Source of the DNA: Clostridium sp. 27_14 | GTDB lineage: Bacteria > Bacillota > Clostridia > TANB77 > CAG-508 | Assembly: GCA_001916035.1 (NCBI GenBank) | Contig: MNRQ01000035.1 | Coordinates: 1-18,608, forward strand | Direction of reading: 5' to 3' | Length of the DNA stretch: 18,608 nucleotides | Shown: piece by piece, positions 1-7,023 of the stretch | How the letters are laid out: the number at the start of each line of letters is the position of its first letter | Numbering within the stretch: position 1 is the stretch's first letter | Notes under the pieces: model-generated | Told to the model about the DNA's origin: nothing | Databases searched by the model: none | Seen by the model: only the letters and a program-made list of their open reading frames with translations | Position numbers and translations under genes: made by a program

Positions 1-10
1 TTTTTCGGTA

Positions 11-268
11 ATGCCTATTAACTGTAGCATTTCATTCAATATAAACATTCATTATTTTGGTTGCACTTTCGTAAACTATTCAGAACAAAAAGCACGTGCC
101 ACTTATGAAAAATTAATAGATTTATGCCGTGATAATCCAGATGTAATAGATCCTTTAAGATATTTAAGAGAAAGAGAAGTTGTACACTTCCAAAGATTCG
201 GAGAAGCACTACGTGGAGTTCAAGACAAACTAGCAGAAAAAAAATTTTATATTAACAATTGTAACTAG
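11..268 (+). pseudogene. Truncated CotJC / manganese-catalase family fragment
   Basis: Residues 25-85 (from about base 83) match the C-terminal end of the CotJC/manganese-catalase family as I know it: EQKARATYEKL, then DNPDVIDP, then the hallmark LREREVVHFQRFGEAL, ending with DKLAEKKF. In Firmicutes this family is a spore-coat protein of roughly 190-220 aa with a ferritin-like four-helix bundle; the E and H residues in REREVVHFQRFGE are metal-ligand positions. Only the last helix region is here. The 24 preceding residues do not resemble the family, and the frame stays open to the left edge, so a start further left is possible. There is no ribosome site before the ATG at 11. I read it as a 5'-truncated remnant, or as a rearranged gene whose upstream part was replaced. 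No coding partner follows it; the next gene has its own promoter. Confidence 0.7.
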
Positions 269-287
269 AGAAAAACACCTATTTCTC

Positions 288-316
288 TTGACTTTTACAG
301 CAAACTTTAGTATACT
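288..316 (+). promoter_or_regulatory. Sigma-A promoter of the 107-aa gene
   Basis: TTGACT (288-293) and TATACT (311-316) are separated by exactly 17 bp, one mismatch each from consensus. Transcription would start near 323, giving a 5' leader of about 75 nt. The -35 box overlaps the right arm of a small AGAGAAA/TTTCTCT hairpin (267-288) that starts at the stop codon of the preceding fragment. Confidence 0.75.
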
Positions 317-335
317 TAATATGTTACAATAATAG

Positions 336-376
336 TTTGTCTATTTAGACAAATCCACCCATCTAAAGTAAGATGG
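336..376 (+). promoter_or_regulatory. Two adjacent inverted repeats in the 5' leader
   Basis: The leader holds TTTGTCTA-TT-TAGACAAA (336-353, 8-bp arms) and, six bases on, CCATCT-aaagta-AGATGG (359-376, 6-bp arms), just before the AAAGGAG ribosome site at about 383-389. The first could be an operator or a short RNA hairpin; the second is more likely an RNA hairpin. Neither is followed by a T tract, so they are not terminators. Role unknown. Confidence 0.45.
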
Positions 377-397
377 TAAAATGAAAGGAGAAACTTT

Positions 398-721
398 ATG
401 ATTTTCAAAATTCTTTCTACAGTTGTTAATAGCATCCAGGAATCTGCTGCAGAAGTAGTAGATTGTGTCAAGGAAGAAGCAGCTTCTATGAAAGAAGAAA
501 AAGCTGCACTGGCCTATACAGGATACGGACACCCTGTAAAAGGCTATAAGACCCTTGAAGAAGCTCGGTGTCATCGCATGAAGTTATATGTTGGCACTCA
601 GTTATGCTTTCCTAACGGCAGCACTACAATAGTAGAAATTGGTGCAAAGGAAACATGCATTGATAACTGGTATTATGCCTGGATAGGTATTAACAAACCA
701 GAATCAGCTTTTGATATCTAA
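398..721 (+). CDS. Unrecognised 107-aa protein
   Basis: I do not recognise this protein. The ATG at 398 has a good ribosome site (AAAGGAG, about 8 nt upstream). Residues 1-38 look helical and amphipathic, with hydrophobic residues spaced among charged ones (EEAASMKEEKAAL), and there is no clear membrane segment or signal peptide. The second half is mixed, with aromatics (NWYYAWIGI) and cysteines at 23, 58, 70 and 87; it may be a small beta-rich domain. The codons are richer in G+C than those of the flanking genes. It is a single-gene unit with a near-consensus promoter, two leader hairpins and a strong terminator, so it is very likely expressed. It has no functional link to its neighbours. 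Confidence 0.7.
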   Translation: MIFKILSTVVNSIQESAAEVVDCVKEEAASMKEEKAALAYTGYGHPVKGYKTLEEARCHRMKLYVGTQLCFPNGSTTIVEIGAKETCIDNWYYAWIGINKPESAFDI

Positions 722-729
722 TCCTTTCT

Positions 730-777
730 AAAACACCCATTCATTAGATTTTATATCAAATGAATGGGTGTTTTGTA
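730..777. terminator. Intrinsic terminator, probably bidirectional
   Basis: AAAACACCCATTCA (730-743) pairs perfectly with TGAATGGGTGTTTT (761-774), a 14-bp stem with a 17-nt loop. The T-rich end serves the plus-strand 107-aa gene, whose stop is 9 bases upstream. Read on the minus strand the same stem also ends in TTTT, so it can end the ABC transporter transcript that stops at 803. Confidence 0.8.
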
Positions 778-802
778 ACTTTCAAAATATAAACACAAAA
801 AA

Positions 803-1951
803 TTACAATAAAACTCGTTTTTTCTTACTAATAAAATTAGTCAAAACAACAAAAATCAAACTATAAACTATAATAATAAAAATATTAATACCTAACTGCT
901 TAACATTAATAAAATCAAAAATTTCCATATTCCTAATTAATTCATTATTAGAAACAAAATAATATGTAGGAAATATATGTGCTAATTTAACAACATAATC
1001 TGGCATATATTCAAAAGGAACAAAACAACCACACAAAAATGAAGAACCCAATGCCACAACATTTACAATTCCACCTATTGCATTTTTATTTTGAGTAATA
1101 TTACCTATAAAAAAACCTATTGTCAAAGCACAAATTACATATATAAAAGAATTTATCATAAAAGCAACACCATTTAAAGTTAACATCAAATCTCCAAATA
1201 TAATAAAACTCAATATCATATATAACAACCACATTGCAAATACAACAACAAAAAGTGCAAGTAATACAACTCTATTATATTTTTCCAAATCAAAACTACT
1301 AATTATTGTCCTTTTACTAACATTCTTTTCTTTTAAACTTGCCAAAATCATACTAATGCAATAAACACAACCAGCTAAAAAAGCATAATTTAAAAAATTA
1401 AAATATTTAGTAGCTGAACTCAATTTAGATGTATCCAAATTTGTTTTCAATTCTATTTGTGAATCAATATTAATTGTTTCATTAATTTTACTAATTAATT
1501 CATCATTTTTATAATAATCTTTATATATAAGAGCCAATTTTATATATTTTTCAACAAGCATTTCACTATAAGATGAATACTGATCCCCACTTGATTTATA
1601 TTCTACTCTTGGACTCTTCCCTTCCAATATATCTTCCCCAAAATTTTTTGGAATATATATCACATAATTTACATCTCTATAAAAAATAGCATCATTTACT
1701 GCATCTTGATCACTTATATCCACATTAACACTTTTTGAATGACTTTTAATATATTTTTCTAATCCTTCTGAAATAGTATTTTCTTTATCCTTATTTATAA
1801 CAAGTATACTTGGTTTTGTCTCTTCAAAATTTGTTACATTATCTTTATTAGTCTGATTAAGAACTGTTATTAAAAGAAGTACTATAGTATACAATATTAA
1901 CATACCTTTTAATCTATTTAATATTTTCAAAATAGTTTTAAATACTGTCAT
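803..1951 (-). CDS. ABC-2 type transporter permease (second subunit)
   Basis: A 382-aa integral membrane subunit of an ABC exporter, of the ABC2_membrane_3 type. One membrane helix sits at residues ~15-33 (MLILYTIVLLLITVL). A ~150-residue extracytoplasmic domain follows (IYIPKNFGEDILEG is a typical conserved stretch of this domain). A bundle of about five helices covers residues ~185-375, including the FLCGCFVPFEYMPDYV stretch that usually precedes the last helix. It is the distal gene of the cluster, starting 14 bases inside the upstream permease gene, so the two are probably translationally coupled. Two different permeases with one ATPase suggest a heterodimeric channel. The substrate cannot be read from sequence; relatives export antibiotics, peptides or lipids. 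Confidence 0.85.
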   Translation of the reverse strand: MTVFKTILKILNRLKGMLILYTIVLLLITVLNQTNKDNVTNFEETKPSILVINKDKENTISEGLEKYIKSHSKSVNVDISDQDAVNDAIFYRDVNYVIYIPKNFGEDILEGKSPRVEYKSSGDQYSSYSEMLVEKYIKLALIYKDYYKNDELISKINETINIDSQIELKTNLDTSKLSSATKYFNFLNYAFLAGCVYCISMILASLKEKNVSKRTIISSFDLEKYNRVVLLALFVVVFAMWLLYMILSFIIFGDLMLTLNGVAFMINSFIYVICALTIGFFIGNITQNKNAIGGIVNVVALGSSFLCGCFVPFEYMPDYVVKLAHIFPTYYFVSNNELIRNMEIFDFINVKQLGINIFIIIVYSLIFVVLTNFISKKKRVLL

Positions 1952-3116
1952 ACTTTTCCCTCCTTAAACTAACAAAAGAAATAATCAAACAAATTACTGA
2001 AAATATCAATAAACTCACTACATCACTCCAATATCTATCTAAAGTATCATAATAATATAATGAATAAAATCCATCTGTAATTAAATTATTTGGATTAATT
2101 CTATTTATTATTGGAATATTTTTATCTATAAAATATTTTAACGTAACACCCATCATCCCAGATAAAACCGACAAAATCATTGATATTGAAATAGTTATAC
2201 CTACCTTTGTCCCTTCACTAACTTTAAAACATGAAGCTATTAATACTCCTAACGAATTTCCCGCAAGATTTCCCACTAATGATAGCAATATTACTAATCC
2301 AAAATTTGTTCCAAAATCAACTTTTAAAACAAATACCAAAAATATTATTAACAGCATTATTCCTATTAAACTCACTAAATATGCTCCTAATGCTGAACTT
2401 AACACTATAACACTCTTTCTAGTTGGTGACACAGCTATCCTTTTTCCCTTATTACTCATATTTGCCAAACATCTATTTATTGCTGTTATTCCTATCATTC
2501 CACCATACATACACGCCATCGCTATTACAGTATAATATTCAACCATCATATAACTCAAATTAGAATTTGATATATCTTTTAGTTCTATTTTTTCATTATT
2601 TATTTTATCTAAAATATTATCTACTATTTTTTCCGTATTAAAATTGCCATTTCCTTTTAACAATTCTTTTTGAATTTCTTTTTCTGACAAATCTTCTACT
2701 ACTTTTTTTGTTTGTTCTATTTCATCTACTACAAACTTCATTATTGTTTGATAAGTTCCTGTAGTCTTTACTACTATTTTTGGAGTTTCACCTTCAAACA
2801 ATAGATATCCTTCAATTTCTGAATTCTCCAATGCTTTTTCTGCATCATCAATATTTATATATTCTATATTAAATAATTTCTCTTCACTTTCTTCTGATAA
2901 TGTTTTTAATGTTTCTTTATAAATCTCTTGATTTCTAAATTCAGCATTGTCAACAACAGCTATATCGAACACTTGTAACTTTTCATCATTTTCAATATTT
3001 GAAAATGCCATATAAAAAAATGTACTTAGTATAATCGAAAATGCATAAGTCCAAAATATCAATGTTTTGTTTTTTAATAATGATTGTATCGTATATTTTA
3101 AATTATGGATAAACAT
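1938..3116 (-). CDS. ABC-2 type transporter permease (first subunit)
   Basis: A 392-aa permease with the same plan as its downstream partner. An N-terminal helix at ~15-38 is followed by a long extracytoplasmic segment to ~190, including EGYLLFEGETPKIVVKTTG, typical of the ABC2_membrane_3 soluble domain. Membrane helices then cover ~195-385. The start ATG overlaps the stop of the ATPase gene (TAATG), a classic sign of translational coupling. The sequences of the two permeases are clearly diverged, which argues for a heterodimer rather than a recent duplication. The C-terminal tail (LRREKYDSI) is positively charged and so probably cytoplasmic. Confidence 0.85.
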   Translation of the reverse strand: MFIHNLKYTIQSLLKNKTLIFWTYAFSIILSTFFYMAFSNIENDEKLQVFDIAVVDNAEFRNQEIYKETLKTLSEESEEKLFNIEYINIDDAEKALENSEIEGYLLFEGETPKIVVKTTGTYQTIMKFVVDEIEQTKKVVEDLSEKEIQKELLKGNGNFNTEKIVDNILDKINNEKIELKDISNSNLSYMMVEYYTVIAMACMYGGMIGITAINRCLANMSNKGKRIAVSPTRKSVIVLSSALGAYLVSLIGIMLLIIFLVFVLKVDFGTNFGLVILLSLVGNLAGNSLGVLIASCFKVSEGTKVGITISISMILSVLSGMMGVTLKYFIDKNIPIINRINPNNLITDGFYSLYYYDTLDRYWSDVVSLLIFSVICLIISFVSLRREKYDSI

Positions 3117-3877
3117 TAATCTCTTAGCTCCTTTCCAGTTAGCTTTAAAAAGACATCATTTAATGTTGGTCCTACTCTTTCAATCTTTTCTTCTATATTT
3201 GCTTGTTTCTTCAATTCTTCACTTGTTCCTTCTGCTATTATTTTACCTTTATCCAAAATTATAATTCTATCACAAAGAATTTCAACTTCTTCCATGTAAT
3301 GAGTTGTATATACTATAGTCGCACCATTATCTCTTAATTTTTTTATTCCTTCTAATATATTGTTTCTACTTTGTGGATCTACTGCAACTGTCGGTTCATC
3401 TAAAAATATTATTTCCGGTTTATGTGCTATTCCACAAGCTATATTTAAACGTCGCAATAAGCCTCCTGATAATTGCTTTGGTAAATACTTTTTAAACTCT
3501 TCTAACCCAACTAATTCAATTGCCTCTTCTACATATCTTTCTCTTGTTTTTTTATCTTGTATATACAATCCACAAAAATAATTTATATTATCATACACAT
3601 TTAATTCATCTAGCACTGCAACTTCTTGAAAAATCACTCCTATTTTTTGCTTTATATCATAAGAATCTGGTCTCATTTCTTTTCCAAAAATCTTTATACT
3701 TCCTTTTTGATATTTTAATAATGCTAATATTGAATTTATAGTTGTACTCTTACCAGAACCATTGGGTCCTAACAATCCTAATATTTCTCCTTTATATACA
3801 TCAAATGTTAAATTATCTATAGCCTTTTTACCTTTATATTCTTTAGTTAAACTACTAACTTCTATTACTTTTTCCAT
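3116..3877 (-). CDS. ABC transporter ATP-binding protein
   Basis: A complete 253-aa nucleotide-binding subunit of the CcmA/DrrA-like class that drives ABC-2 permeases. Visible motifs in order: Walker A GPNGSGKST (37-45), Q-loop Gln84 in VIFQEV, signature LSGGL (136-140), Walker B IIFLDEPT (156-163), D-loop VDPQSR, switch His193 in TTHYMEE. The short extension after ~215 (SEELKKQANIEEKIERVGPTLNDVFLKLTG) is the usual C-terminal tail of this class. A ribosome site (GGGGGAGGC) precedes the ATG. It lies 24 bp downstream of the 162-aa gene and overlaps the first permease. It hydrolyses ATP at the cytoplasmic face to power export. Confidence 0.93.
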   Translation of the reverse strand: MEKVIEVSSLTKEYKGKKAIDNLTFDVYKGEILGLLGPNGSGKSTTINSILALLKYQKGSIKIFGKEMRPDSYDIKQKIGVIFQEVAVLDELNVYDNINYFCGLYIQDKKTRERYVEEAIELVGLEEFKKYLPKQLSGGLLRRLNIACGIAHKPEIIFLDEPTVAVDPQSRNNILEGIKKLRDNGATIVYTTHYMEEVEILCDRIIILDKGKIIAEGTSEELKKQANIEEKIERVGPTLNDVFLKLTGKELRD

Positions 3878-3901
3878 AAGCCTCCCCCATTTTATATAAA
3901 T

Positions 3902-4390
3902 TTATTGTCTCTCTTGTTCTTCTGTAAATTCTTCCAGTATTGATGCCTTTCCGTTTTTTTGATTTCCTAATAAAATCCCATTTTCATCTCTATGCAAATT
4001 CAAAAATTCTGTTATATTATAATCTTCTAATTCCAATTGTTTTTGTAATTTTTTTAATGATTCTCTTTGTTTATCAGAAATTTCATTTGGCATATAAAAT
4101 ATTCCTGTTTTATAAGTTGGTGTTGATGTATTTTCTGCAAAAGCAATATGTCCTAATTTTTGTATTTCATAAAAAATACTATTCACATCATGTTTTTCTC
4201 TTGCAGTTACTTGCAATTCATCTTCATCTTTAAAATGATCTTTTAAATAATCTTTCATATAAAAATAATGAGCTGTATCATCCTCTTCTACTAATATTTT
4301 TTCTACTTGCCCATCCCTTTCTTCTCCATCAACATTTCTTTTTCCAAATAAAAGTAACACTTTTATTTTCTCAATCAAATCTTGTTTCAT
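3902..4390 (-). CDS. Unrecognised 162-aa protein, first gene of the ABC transporter unit
   Basis: I do not recognise the family. I start it at the ATG at 4390 because a strong ribosome site (AGGAAAGGAAG, plus positions 4398-4408) lies 7 nt before it; the ATG 21 bases upstream would overlap that site and has none of its own. The protein is soluble and highly charged, with no signal peptide or membrane helix. It shows an acidic first third (VDGEERDGQVEKILVEEDD), a central part with aromatic residues (HYFYMKDYLKDHF), a predicted helix (DKQRESLKKLQKQLELED) and a Glu-rich tail. It lies 24 bp ahead of the ATPase gene on the same strand behind a likely promoter, so it is probably cotranscribed. It might be a regulator or an accessory factor of the transporter; that is inference only. 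Confidence 0.7.
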   Translation of the reverse strand: MKQDLIEKIKVLLLFGKRNVDGEERDGQVEKILVEEDDTAHYFYMKDYLKDHFKDEDELQVTAREKHDVNSIFYEIQKLGHIAFAENTSTPTYKTGIFYMPNEISDKQRESLKKLQKQLELEDYNITEFLNLHRDENGILLGNQKNGKASILEEFTEEQERQ

Positions 4391-4437
4391 ATTAATTCTT
4401 CCTTTCCTCATTTGTTTTATTCTCTTTACTCAATATT

Positions 4438-4492
4438 AAATGTCACAAATAAAACAATACTTATATATTTTGGATTATATCATATGACATTT
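4438..4492 (-). promoter_or_regulatory. Probable promoter and inverted repeat upstream of the ABC unit
   Basis: Minus-strand TATAAT (plus 4474-4479) has only a weak -35 (TTTAAA, plus 4496-4501, 16-bp spacer). Around the predicted start lies an 8-bp inverted repeat, AAATGTCA (4438-4445) and TGACATTT (4485-4492). One arm falls in the -35/-10 spacer and the other in the leader. A weak -35 with flanking half-sites fits a regulated promoter. Moderate confidence in the -10, low in the operator. Confidence 0.45.
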
Positions 4493-4509
4493 TAATTTAA
4501 AAGTTTTTA

Positions 4510-4538
4510 TTGATATATTTTTTTCATTATGATATTAT
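4510..4538 (+). promoter_or_regulatory. Likely metK promoter
   Basis: TTGATA (4510-4515), a 17-bp spacer and TATTAT (4533-4538) fit sigma-A. A second TATAAT (4563-4568) lacks a good -35. The leader contains AATTACAT (4545-4552) and ATGTAATT (4576-4583), an 8-bp stem with a 23-nt loop, before the GAAAGGAAG ribosome site. The leader is too short and simple for a SAM riboswitch. Confidence 0.55.
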
Positions 4539-4611
4539 TTATAAAATTACATAAAACTTAAATATAATCTTTATCATGTAATTAATACTAGACGAAAGGA
4601 AGTAATTTATT

Positions 4612-4956
4612 ATGAATAATAACTATTTTTTCACATCTGAAAGTGTAACAGAAGGACATCCAGACAAACTATGTGATTACATCTCTGACTCAATATTAGA
4701 TGAATATTTAAAACAAGACAAAAACTCAAGAGTAGCAGTAGAAACATTTGCAACCAAAAATAAAATAATAATATCTGGAGAAGTAACAAGCACAGCAAAC
4801 ATTAATATCGAAGAAGTTACAAGAAACGCAATAAAAGAAATTGGATATGGAAATGAACATTTAGATATAAATCCAAACACATGTAATATTGAAATTTATA
4901 TAACAAAACAAAGTCCTGATATAGCACTCGGAGTTGACACTGGACGGAGCAGGTGA
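4612..4956 (+). pseudogene. metK: S-adenosylmethionine synthetase, N-terminal part (frameshifted)
   Basis: MetK makes S-adenosylmethionine from methionine and ATP in the cytoplasm. This 114-aa piece holds the N-terminal domain: SESVTEGHPDK (residues 9-19, with the ATP-phosphate His16), the conserved Asp/Glu run around ISDSILDEYLKQD, and TKQSPDIALGVD at the end. A strong ribosome site (GAAAGGAAG) precedes the ATG. The frame then runs into TGRSR and a TGA stop, in the loop before the active-site GAGDQG. Reading GGA-C-GGA at 4942-4948 without the C at 4945 would give GVDTG-GAGDQG and join it to the next frame. So a single extra base explains the break; loss of two or more bases would also. It could be true inactivation or a sequencing error. 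Confidence 0.85.
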
Positions 4957-5725
4957 TCAAGGAATAATGTTTGGTTACGCTACTAATGAAACCGAAAATT
5001 ATATGCCATTTGCTATAAACATGGCACACAAACTTTCAAAAAAACTAACCGAATTACGCAAAAACAATGTTTTACCATACTTAAGACCTGACGGAAAAAC
5101 ACAGGTAACTGTTCAATATGTTGATGGAATCCCTGCTAGAATTGAAAACATATTAATTTCTAATCAATATGAAGAAGGAACTAATATACAACAAATGAGA
5201 ACAGACATTATTGAAAATGTCATCCACAATATTATTCCAGAAAAATACATTGACCAAAACACTAAAATTCATATCAATCCCACTGGAAAATTTACAATAG
5301 GAGGTCCATTAGGTGACACTGGTTTAACAGGTAGAAAAATCATTGTTGATACTTACGGTGGATATGCCAGACATGGAGGCGGCGCTTTTTCTGGAAAAGA
5401 CTGTACCAAAGTTGACAGATCTGCAGCATATATGATGCGCCATATTGCAAAAAACATTGTTGCAAATGGATATGCCGACAAATGTGAACTACAAGTTTCT
5501 TATGCTATAGGTATAAAAGAACCATTATCCATTTTTATTGATACATTTGGTACTAGCAAAATCTCAGAAGATACAATCTTAACTAAAATAAAAAATAAAT
5601 TTGACTTAACACCTCTAGGAATTATAAATTATTTAGATTTAAGAAAACCTATTTATAAATCTACTACTAATTATGGTCACTTTGGTAAAGATTTTTTAAG
5701 TTGGGAAAAACTGATAAAACTCTAA
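4934..5725 (+). pseudogene. metK: S-adenosylmethionine synthetase, central and C-terminal parts (frameshifted)
   Basis: This is the remainder of metK in the +1 frame. It starts with GAGDQGIMFGYATNE (family signature 1), continues through LRPDGKTQVT and FTIGGPLGDTGLTGRKIIVDTYGG, and includes the glycine-rich signature GGGAFSGKD with the following KVDRSAAY. All expected active-site blocks are present and well conserved. The open frame begins at a TTG without a ribosome site, so it is not a natural separate start. The end is also odd. The family ends YGHFG...WEKTDK, but here WEK is followed by LIKL and a stop. One more A in the five-A run at 5706-5710 would give WEKTDK and extend the protein to a stop at 5775. 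With both indels undone the protein would be 387 aa, a normal length for MetK. Confidence 0.85.
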
Positions 5726-5756
5726 ATATTTATAAAGTTTATTACAATCATCAAAT

Positions 5757-5838
5757 TATCACACTTTTATCATAATTATTACACTTTTGTCATAAATGTT
5801 ACATTTTTATTACAAAATCATTACTTTTTTGTTACAAA
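5757..5838 (+). repeat. Four degenerate ~20-bp tandem repeats upstream of a promoter
   Basis: Units at 5757-5776, 5777-5796, 5797-5816 and 5817-5838 share the pattern T-N-T-T/C-ACA-C/T-TTTT-N-T-A/C-A-T/C-AAA. Three units are exactly 20 bp and the fourth 22 bp. The array ends five bases before a consensus -35 box. A spacing of about two helical turns puts all units on one face of the DNA, as expected for cooperative binding of an activator or response regulator. AT-rich sequence can imitate this, so confidence is moderate. Confidence 0.5.
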
Positions 5839-5842
5839 AGTG

Positions 5843-5888
5843 TTGACAACTCCATTTTTTTGTCGTAAAATTAAACTATAGATAGTTT
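5843..5888 (+). promoter_or_regulatory. Consensus sigma-A promoter with palindrome at the start site
   Basis: TTGACA (5843-5848, perfect) and TAAAAT (5866-5871) lie 17 bp apart. Immediately downstream, overlapping the expected start, is AAACTAT-AG-ATAGTTT (5873-5888), a 7-bp-arm palindrome well placed for a repressor. With the direct repeats upstream, the promoter appears to have both an activator-type and a repressor-type site. Confidence 0.7.
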
Positions 5889-5933
5889 TACTTAAGATTT
5901 TTTAAATTACACAAGACTAAGGAGTTGATTATT

Positions 5934-6089
5934 ATGAACGAAAACCCAAAAAATGATTGTTTAGCTTTAACTATTAGAAAAGAACATAGATTAATAGTTA
6001 TAAATAAAGTAAAAGAAACTACTATCAGAATGTCTATCAAAACTTTATTATATGCTTTATTTTTAACTATTGTAAATATAGTTATTTAA
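5934..6089 (+). CDS. Small 51-aa cationic protein with a C-terminal membrane segment
   Basis: The ATG at 5934 has a strong ribosome site, AAGGAG at 5919-5924, 9 nt upstream; the frame ends with TAA at 6087-6089. The protein starts polar (MNENPKNDCLALTIRKEHR), has a Lys/Arg-rich middle and ends in a hydrophobic stretch (residues 37-51, TLLYALFLTIVNIVI) that could span or sit in the membrane. It has no signal peptide and no known motif that I recognise. The perfect -35, upstream repeats, start-site palindrome and strong terminator make it a complete single-gene unit, so I believe it is real despite its size. Candidate roles are a small regulatory membrane peptide, a type-I toxin-like peptide or a signalling peptide; none can be chosen from the sequence. 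Confidence 0.65.
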   Translation: MNENPKNDCLALTIRKEHRLIVINKVKETTIRMSIKTLLYALFLTIVNIVI

Positions 6090-6126
6090 TACATATTATT
6101 GAATTATAGCCTGACTCAACAGGAAC

Positions 6127-6157
6127 AGAGAAGATTTATTACAAATCTTCTCTTTTT
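6127..6157 (+). terminator. Strong intrinsic terminator after the 51-aa gene
   Basis: AGAGAAGATTT (6127-6137) and AAATCTTCTCT (6143-6153) form a perfect 11-bp stem with a 5-nt loop, followed by a run of T to 6157. There is no T tract on the other strand, so it serves the plus-strand unit; the converging adhesin gene stops at 6220. Confidence 0.85.
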
Positions 6158-6219
6158 ATATATTAATTTACATATATCTTTTTCACAAAATTATTTCTTC
6201 AGATGCTATTATTTTCTCT

Positions 6220-7023
6220 TTATTTTTCAATATATTCAATCTGAATCTTAGCATCAGCCTCAAAAGAAGCTAAATCAACAAAAGTCTTACCTCCAGAAAC
6301 AATAATATGTGAATTAACATCTGTAATAGCTGTACCATTTACTTTTATAATAATATCAGAACCTGATTTAATGTTATCTAATTCAACTTTTCCATTTGTA
6401 GAAAGCACCAGAACAGTTGTATTTCCAGATATCTCTGTTTCAACCTTTTTAAATGCTGCTATTATGCTATCATATCCATCTGTAGCCTTAATATAATTTT
6501 TAGTTGATGATGGTATTATTTCTGTCATAATTTTTGTATTGCCTGAACTTTCATTTTGCCCAACTATTGCAATAGAATATACAATTGGTTTTGATGTACT
6601 ACTCTTTAATTCATTAGCCTTTGACGTAACATTACTTACCTTTTCTCCACCAGTTTTTAATAATTCATTACCATAAACTTTATTTCCATGTTTATCATAA
6701 GTAACATTTACATTATAGGCCCCATCACTTAGAACTATAACTATATTTTTATTAGCAGGCTTATCTTTAGCCATTGCTTCAATCATTTCTTTAGCCTTAA
6801 CTAATCCATCTCCAATACGTGTTCCACCATTTGCTGTTAAATTATCAACTTTATTTTTTAATGTTGTAGCCTCTCCTGTATTTTTAGCAGTTCCGATTTT
6901 TCGAGCATTATCTTCATTTTGATCCTTTCCTCCACTACTAAATGTTACTATTCCTACCTGACCTCCAGAAGTAAAGTCCACACCATCTATTAATTTACTT
7001 GCTGCTGTTTTAGCATTTGTCAA
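6220..7023 (-). pseudogene. von Willebrand A domain, C-terminal part of the broken adhesin
   Basis: A 267-aa frame beginning at a TTG with no ribosome site, in the +1 frame relative to the end of the 1699-aa adhesin frame and overlapping it by 14 bases. It is most of a vWA domain: NAKTAASKLIDGV, VGIVTFSSGG, then NGGTRIGDGL (the conserved MIDAS Thr), NIVIVLSDGAYN (the MIDAS Asp) and YSIAIVG. The first MIDAS motif DxSxS, which should precede NAKTAA by roughly 10-20 residues, is absent: the codons before TTG read FWNGR and then a TAG. After the vWA fold comes a ~70-residue beta-rich tail (TTVLVLSTNGKVELD...IQIEYIEK) and the stop. There is no LPxTG motif or C-terminal membrane anchor. It is most likely the displaced end of the same surface protein. 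Confidence 0.8.

Noticed and set aside
4540..4611. SAM riboswitch upstream of metK
   Set aside because: The leader is only ~65 nt with a single simple stem; none of the multi-helix S-box arrangement or an associated terminator is present.
4934..4956. Programmed frameshift in metK
   Set aside because: There is no slippery heptamer or downstream stimulatory structure at GGACGGAGCAGG, and MetK is not known to use recoding; an indel is simpler.
5757..5838. DnaA-box cluster / replication origin
   Set aside because: Units resemble TTATnCACA only loosely and end directly at a -35 box; a promoter-linked regulatory array explains them better.
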